Shown here: one piece after another, positions 6,900-9,167 of the stretch
Numbering within the stretch: the first letter of the stretch is position 1
Layout: each line of letters starts with the position of its first letter
DNA from: Chloroflexota bacterium
GTDB taxonomy: Bacteria > Chloroflexota > Ktedonobacteria > Ktedonobacterales > Ktedonobacteraceae
Assembly: GCA_005881995.1 (NCBI GenBank)
Contig: VBHV01000643.1
Coordinates: forward strand, 1 to 9,167
Reading direction: 5' to 3'
Length of the DNA stretch: 9,167 bases
Notes under the pieces: generated by a model
Seen by the model: only the letters and a program-made list of their open reading frames with translations
What the model was told of the DNA's origin: nothing
Database searches by the model: none
Translations under genes and position numbers: made by a program

Positions 6900-7217
6900 C
6901 TACAGCTTGATTTCGATATCCACGCCCGCGGGCAGATTCAATCGTGTCAGGGCCTCAACCGTTTTATTGGTCGGCTCAATAATATCTATCAGGCGTTTGT
7001 GTGTGCGTATTTCGAATTGCTCACGCGCATCTTTATCAATAAAAGGTGAGCGCATCACCGTAAACTTATCGATTTCTGTAGGCAGTGGGATAGGTCCTGA
7101 GACCCGCGCCCCTGTCTGCTGCGCTGTATCCACAATCTGCATTGCCGACTGATCGAGAATGCGGTGATCGTATGCATTCAGACGAATGCGAATCCGCTGC
7201 TTTGTTCCTGTAGCCAT
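6900..7217 (-). CDS. rpsJ: 30S ribosomal protein S10
   Basis: S10 is part of the small-subunit head and, as NusE, also joins NusB in transcription antitermination. The 105 residues match the family. Marks are [20 protein letters not shown] at 6-25, the [18 protein letters not shown] segment at 41-58 (the extended loop region), [15 protein letters not shown] at 68-82, and [11 protein letters not shown] at the end. The ATG at 7217 has GAGGAG at 7224-7229 with a 6-nt spacer. It is the first ribosomal protein gene after tuf. The 97-nt gap before it holds an inverted-repeat element whose last arm abuts this ribosome binding site, the only place in the run where local RNA structure might control entry into the S10 genes. 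Confidence 0.98.
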   Translation of the reverse strand: MATGTKQRIRIRLNAYDHRILDQSAMQIVDTAQQTGARVSGPIPLPTEIDKFTVMRSPFIDKDAREQFEIRTHKRLIDIIEPTNKTVEALTRLNLPAGVDIEIKL

Positions 7218-7229
7218 GTTTTTCTCCTC

Positions 7230-7301
7230 GTAGGGACGCTGTTCATCACGTCCTCGCCTGGGTTAACCCATTTTGAGGGACGCCATTTACGGCGTCCCTA
7301 C
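7230..7301 (-). repeat. Inverted-repeat element with three GGGACGC arms, tuf-rpsJ gap
   Basis: The 72-bp element has 10-bp perfect inverted ends (GTAGGGACGC at 7230-7239, its complement at 7292-7301). A third related arm at 7276-7284 makes a 9-bp hairpin with 7291-7299 around a 6-nt loop. Between them is a 12-bp perfect palindrome, TGGGTTAACCCA, at 7259-7270. On the transcript the first arm can pair with either the second (9 bp) or the third (10 bp), but not both. The third arm lies directly against the rpsJ GAGGAG site. No T-run follows the hairpin, so it is not a classical terminator. It may be a MITE-like interspersed repeat or a regulatory fold; the sequence alone cannot decide. Confidence 0.75.
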
Positions 7302-7312
7302 AGTCAGCATAC

Positions 7313-8521
7313 TTATTTTTCGACCCTGATGCAGATGCCAGCACCCACGGTGCGTCCGCCCTCGCGAATGGCAAAGGTGACGCCCTCTTCCATGGCCACC
7401 GGCTGGATCAGTTCCACCGTCATCTCGATGTTGTCTCCCGGCATCACCATCTCCACTCCCTCGGGCAGCTTGATGGCCCCGGTCACATCGGTGGTGCGCA
7501 CGTAGAACTGCGGGCGATAGCCGTTGAAGAACGGCGTGTGCCGCCCGCCCTCTTCCTTGGACAAGACGTAGACCTGCGCCTGGAAGTTCTTGTGCGGCTT
7601 GATCGAGCCCGGCTTGGCTAACACCTGCCCCCGCTCGATGTCGCTGCGCTCAATGCCGCGCAGCAGGCAACCCACGTTGTCTCCCGCGATGCCCGAATCC
7701 AGCGTCTTCTGGAACATCTCCACTCCCGTCACCACCACCGTGCGCGTCTCTTCTTTCATGCCCACGATCTCCACCGAGTCGCCCACTTTGACCACGCCGC
7801 GCTCGATGCGCCCGGTGCCCACGGTGCCGCGTCCTTTGATGCCGAACACGTCTTCGATGGGCATCAGGAACGGCTTGTCGATGGCGCGCTCGGGGGTGGG
7901 GATGTAGGTATCGACCGCGTCCATCAGTTCCCAGATGCAGGCGGCGTCGCTGTCGGTACGCGACAGGTCGCCGCTGCTCTCTAAGGCTTTGAGGGCGCTG
8001 CCGCGAATGACGGGCACGTCGTCGCCGGGAAACTGGTATTTGCTCAAGAGTTCGCGCACTTCCAGTTCCACCAGTTCCAGCAGTTCTTCGTCGTCCATCA
8101 TGTCGACTTTGTTCAAAAACACCACCATGGCCGGCACTTCCACCTGGCGCGCCAGCAGGATGTGTTCGCGCGTCTGGGGCATGGGTCCATCGGGGGCGCT
8201 CACCACCAGGATGGCTCCGTCCATCTGGGCGGCTCCGGTGATCATGTTCTTGATGTAGTCGGCATGGCCGGGGCAGTCCACGTGGGCGTAGTGGCGTTTC
8301 TGGGTCTCGTATTCCACGTGCGCAATGGCAATGGTGATGCCGCGCTCGCGCTCTTCGGGCGCTTTGTCGATCTGGTCAAAGGCCACGTATTTGTTGCTGG
8401 CGCTGGCTTTGGCCAGCACTTTGGTGATGGCCGCGGTGAGCGTGGTCTTGCCGTGGTCGATGTGCCCGATCGTTCCCACGTTCACGTGCGGTTTCGTTCG
8501 CTCAAATTTCTTCTTTGCCAT
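7313..8521 (-). CDS. tuf: Translation elongation factor Tu
   Basis: EF-Tu delivers aminoacyl-tRNA to the ribosomal A site as a GTP-bound ternary complex. All G-domain motifs are intact: GHIDHGKT at 19-26, RGITI at 60-64, DCPGHADY at 82-89 with catalytic His86, NKVD at 137-140, and the SAL motif at 175-177. Domains 2 and 3 follow, with [13 protein letters not shown] at 230-242 and a final [10 protein letters not shown]. Length is 402 residues, slightly above 394-400 because of a short [10 protein letters not shown] insert near 181-190. The ATG at 8521 has AGGAGGAG, but 12-14 nt away, a long spacing. Codons are strongly G/C-ending compared with the neighbouring ribosomal genes. The gene lies downstream of tRNA-Thr and upstream of rpsJ. 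Confidence 0.99.
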   Translation of the reverse strand: MAKKKFERTKPHVNVGTIGHIDHGKTTLTAAITKVLAKASASNKYVAFDQIDKAPEERERGITIAIAHVEYETQKRHYAHVDCPGHADYIKNMITGAAQMDGAILVVSAPDGPMPQTREHILLARQVEVPAMVVFLNKVDMMDDEELLELVELEVRELLSKYQFPGDDVPVIRGSALKALESSGDLSRTDSDAACIWELMDAVDTYIPTPERAIDKPFLMPIEDVFGIKGRGTVGTGRIERGVVKVGDSVEIVGMKEETRTVVVTGVEMFQKTLDSGIAGDNVGCLLRGIERSDIERGQVLAKPGSIKPHKNFQAQVYVLSKEEGGRHTPFFNGYRPQFYVRTTDVTGAIKLPEGVEMVMPGDNIEMTVELIQPVAMEEGVTFAIREGGRTVGAGICIRVEK

Positions 8522-8804
8522 AACCTGTAATGGCTCCTCCTAACAACTCTCTGCGATCAGATAGTACTTCTATAGACATGCAGCAGCCGTCCCCTGACCA
8601 TCTGATCATCAATTTTGCCTATAACTTCCAGCACTCATTGGTTTACATCCGACTTTCTGTCGGACTAATTCAGGAAGAGACGATCTGTTCAGAAGACGGC
8701 AGTGAGAGCTACTTGTACTTCCAGCGTGGATATTCGTGATATCTCAGATGAGAAGACCAGATCACTCTGGCTTGAAAACATAGATATCAAACAGAAACCA
8801 CGGG
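8522..8804 (-). promoter_or_regulatory. Non-coding leader between tRNA-Thr and tuf
   Basis: These 283 nt hold no credible gene. On the minus strand a perfect 6-bp stem (TCCGAC with GTCGGA, bases 8648-8653 and 8659-8664, 5-nt loop) is visible without a following T-run, so it is not a clear terminator. I see no good -35/-10 pair for a separate tuf promoter. The tuf ribosome binding site AGGAGG is at 8536-8541. The region probably forms the processed 5' leader of the tuf message after tRNA-Thr is cut out. Confidence 0.4.
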
Positions 8805-8876
8805 AGCCCGTGATGGGAATTGAACCCATGACCCCAGTCTTACCAAGACTGTGCGCTACCGCTGCGCCACACGGGC
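8805..8876 (-). tRNA. tRNA-Thr (anticodon GGU)
   Basis: The minus strand folds as a complete 72-nt cloverleaf. The acceptor stem pairs GCCCGTG with CACGGGC. A D arm pairs GCGC with GCGC. The anticodon arm is CAGTC-TTGGTAA-GACTG with anticodon GGT, read as threonine ACC/ACU. The T arm is ATGGG-TTCAATT-CCCAT. The discriminator base is T, and CCA is not encoded (CCCG follows), so CCA must be added enzymatically. It lies 18 nt downstream of tRNA-Tyr. Confidence 0.97.
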
Positions 8877-8894
8877 AGGTTGCCAGGTAGTCGG

Positions 8895-8976
8895 TGGGCA
8901 GTGAGGGATTCGAACCCCCGAAGTCGAAGACAGCTGATTTACAGTCAGCCCCATTTGGCCACTTTGGTAACTGCCC
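8895..8976 (-). tRNA. tRNA-Tyr (anticodon GUA), long variable arm
   Basis: The minus strand gives an 82-nt class II tRNA. The acceptor stem pairs GGGCAGT with ACTGCCC. The anticodon arm is GCTGA-CTGTAAA-TCAGC with anticodon GTA. A long variable arm (TGTCTTCGACTTC) follows, as in bacterial tRNA-Tyr. The T arm is GGGGG-TTCGAAT-CCCTC with one G-U pair, and the discriminator base is A. CCA is not encoded. It is the first gene after the promoter at the right edge. Confidence 0.96.
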
Positions 8977-9075
8977 AGGAAAAGAATCGCCCATCTGTAG
9001 ATTCAACTCCGTCCAACATTCTAAACCCTGTCGTAGAGGCCAGGTAAACGAAGTGGATTGCGCTGATGGAGAGAC

Positions 9076-9111
9076 TCAATACCTGCTACTTTCGTCACAA
9101 GGAGTACACAC
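9076..9111 (-). other. Possible 11-codon leader reading frame
   Basis: In the leader before tRNA-Tyr, an AGGAGG at 9117-9122 stands 5 nt before a GTG at 9109-9111. The frame reads MCTPCDESSRY and then stops at TGA (9076-9078). The spacing of the ribosome binding site is ideal. The same AGGAG can pair with CTCCT at 9100-9104, forming a bulged stem that would hide it. A frame this short can arise by chance, so translation is unproven. Confidence 0.15.
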
Positions 9112-9139
9112 TGATACCTCCTGAGTGATCGACCAGATC

Positions 9140-9167
9140 ATTATAGCCGACGCTTTGCGCCATGTCA
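9140..9167 (-). promoter_or_regulatory. Sigma-70-type promoter for the tRNA-tuf-S10 cluster
   Basis: On the minus strand a perfect TATAAT (9140-9145) is preceded by a 17-nt spacer (9146-9162) and TGACA (9163-9167). This would complete TTGACA if the next base outside the window is T. Transcription would start near 9132-9133, about 155 nt before tRNA-Tyr. It is the only near-consensus promoter I see in the window and probably drives at least the tRNAs and tuf. Confidence 0.8.

Noticed and set aside
7276..7299. Hairpin after tuf as an intrinsic terminator
   Set aside because: The 9-bp stem is strong, but the transcript continues CAAAAUGGG instead of a U-run, and tight ribosomal genes follow.
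8522..8804. T-box riboswitch or a third tRNA in the tuf leader
   Set aside because: No T-box consensus, specifier structure or further cloverleaf could be found by eye.
8984..9004. Stem GAATC/GATTC followed by TTTT just before tRNA-Tyr, terminator-like
   Set aside because: The stem is only 5 bp, AT-rich, with an 11-nt loop. A terminator between the promoter and its tRNAs would make little sense.
1..9167. A hidden defence, mobile or biosynthetic system
   Set aside because: Every long supported frame belongs to the translation machinery, and the gaps are too short to hold another gene set.

Overview
This window is a conserved translation gene cluster, and every gene in it is on the minus strand. 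In transcription order (right to left) it holds tRNA-Tyr(GUA), tRNA-Thr(GGU), tuf (EF-Tu), and then an S10-spc ribosomal protein run: rpsJ, rplC, rplD, rplW, rplB, rpsS, rplV, rpsC, rplP, rpmC, rpsQ, rplN, rplX, and a 3'-truncated rplE that leaves the window at base 1. No rpsL, rpsG or fusA lies in the window. No mobile element, CRISPR array, phage gene or defence system was found. The long plus-strand reading frames are shadows of the ribosomal protein genes.

The organism is a bacterium. The tRNA-Tyr/tRNA-Thr/tuf/S10 order, an L24 with a four-cysteine zinc ribbon, an EF-Tu with a short G-domain insert, long low-complexity tails on several ribosomal proteins, and moderate G+C (about 50-55% in most sampled lines) together suggest a Chloroflexota-like lineage, possibly Ktedonobacteria. 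That placement is inference, not proof.

Layout. Bases 9140-9167 hold a near-consensus sigma-70 promoter facing into the cluster. A leader of about 160 nt follows, then the two tRNAs 18 nt apart (8805-8976). Bases 8522-8804 are a non-coding leader before tuf (7313-8521). The 97-nt tuf-rpsJ gap (7218-7312) contains a compact inverted-repeat element that could form alternative hairpins next to the rpsJ ribosome binding site. From rpsJ down, genes are 2-25 nt apart or overlap, as expected for one polycistronic message. The exception is a 95-nt gap between rplN and rplX that has its own hairpin potential.

The most notable features are not new genes but changes to old ones. rpsC carries an arginine-rich repetitive tail that looks frameshifted by loss of 2 bp in one repeat copy. 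L4 has an acidic tail of about 60 residues built partly from a 45-bp tandem duplication. S17 has an acidic tail built on a 21-bp duplication. L3 has an internal charged insertion of about 60 residues. tuf is visibly more GC-rich than its neighbours. I see no convincing undescribed system; the best candidates for novelty are the tuf-rpsJ element and the shared pattern of tail expansion.
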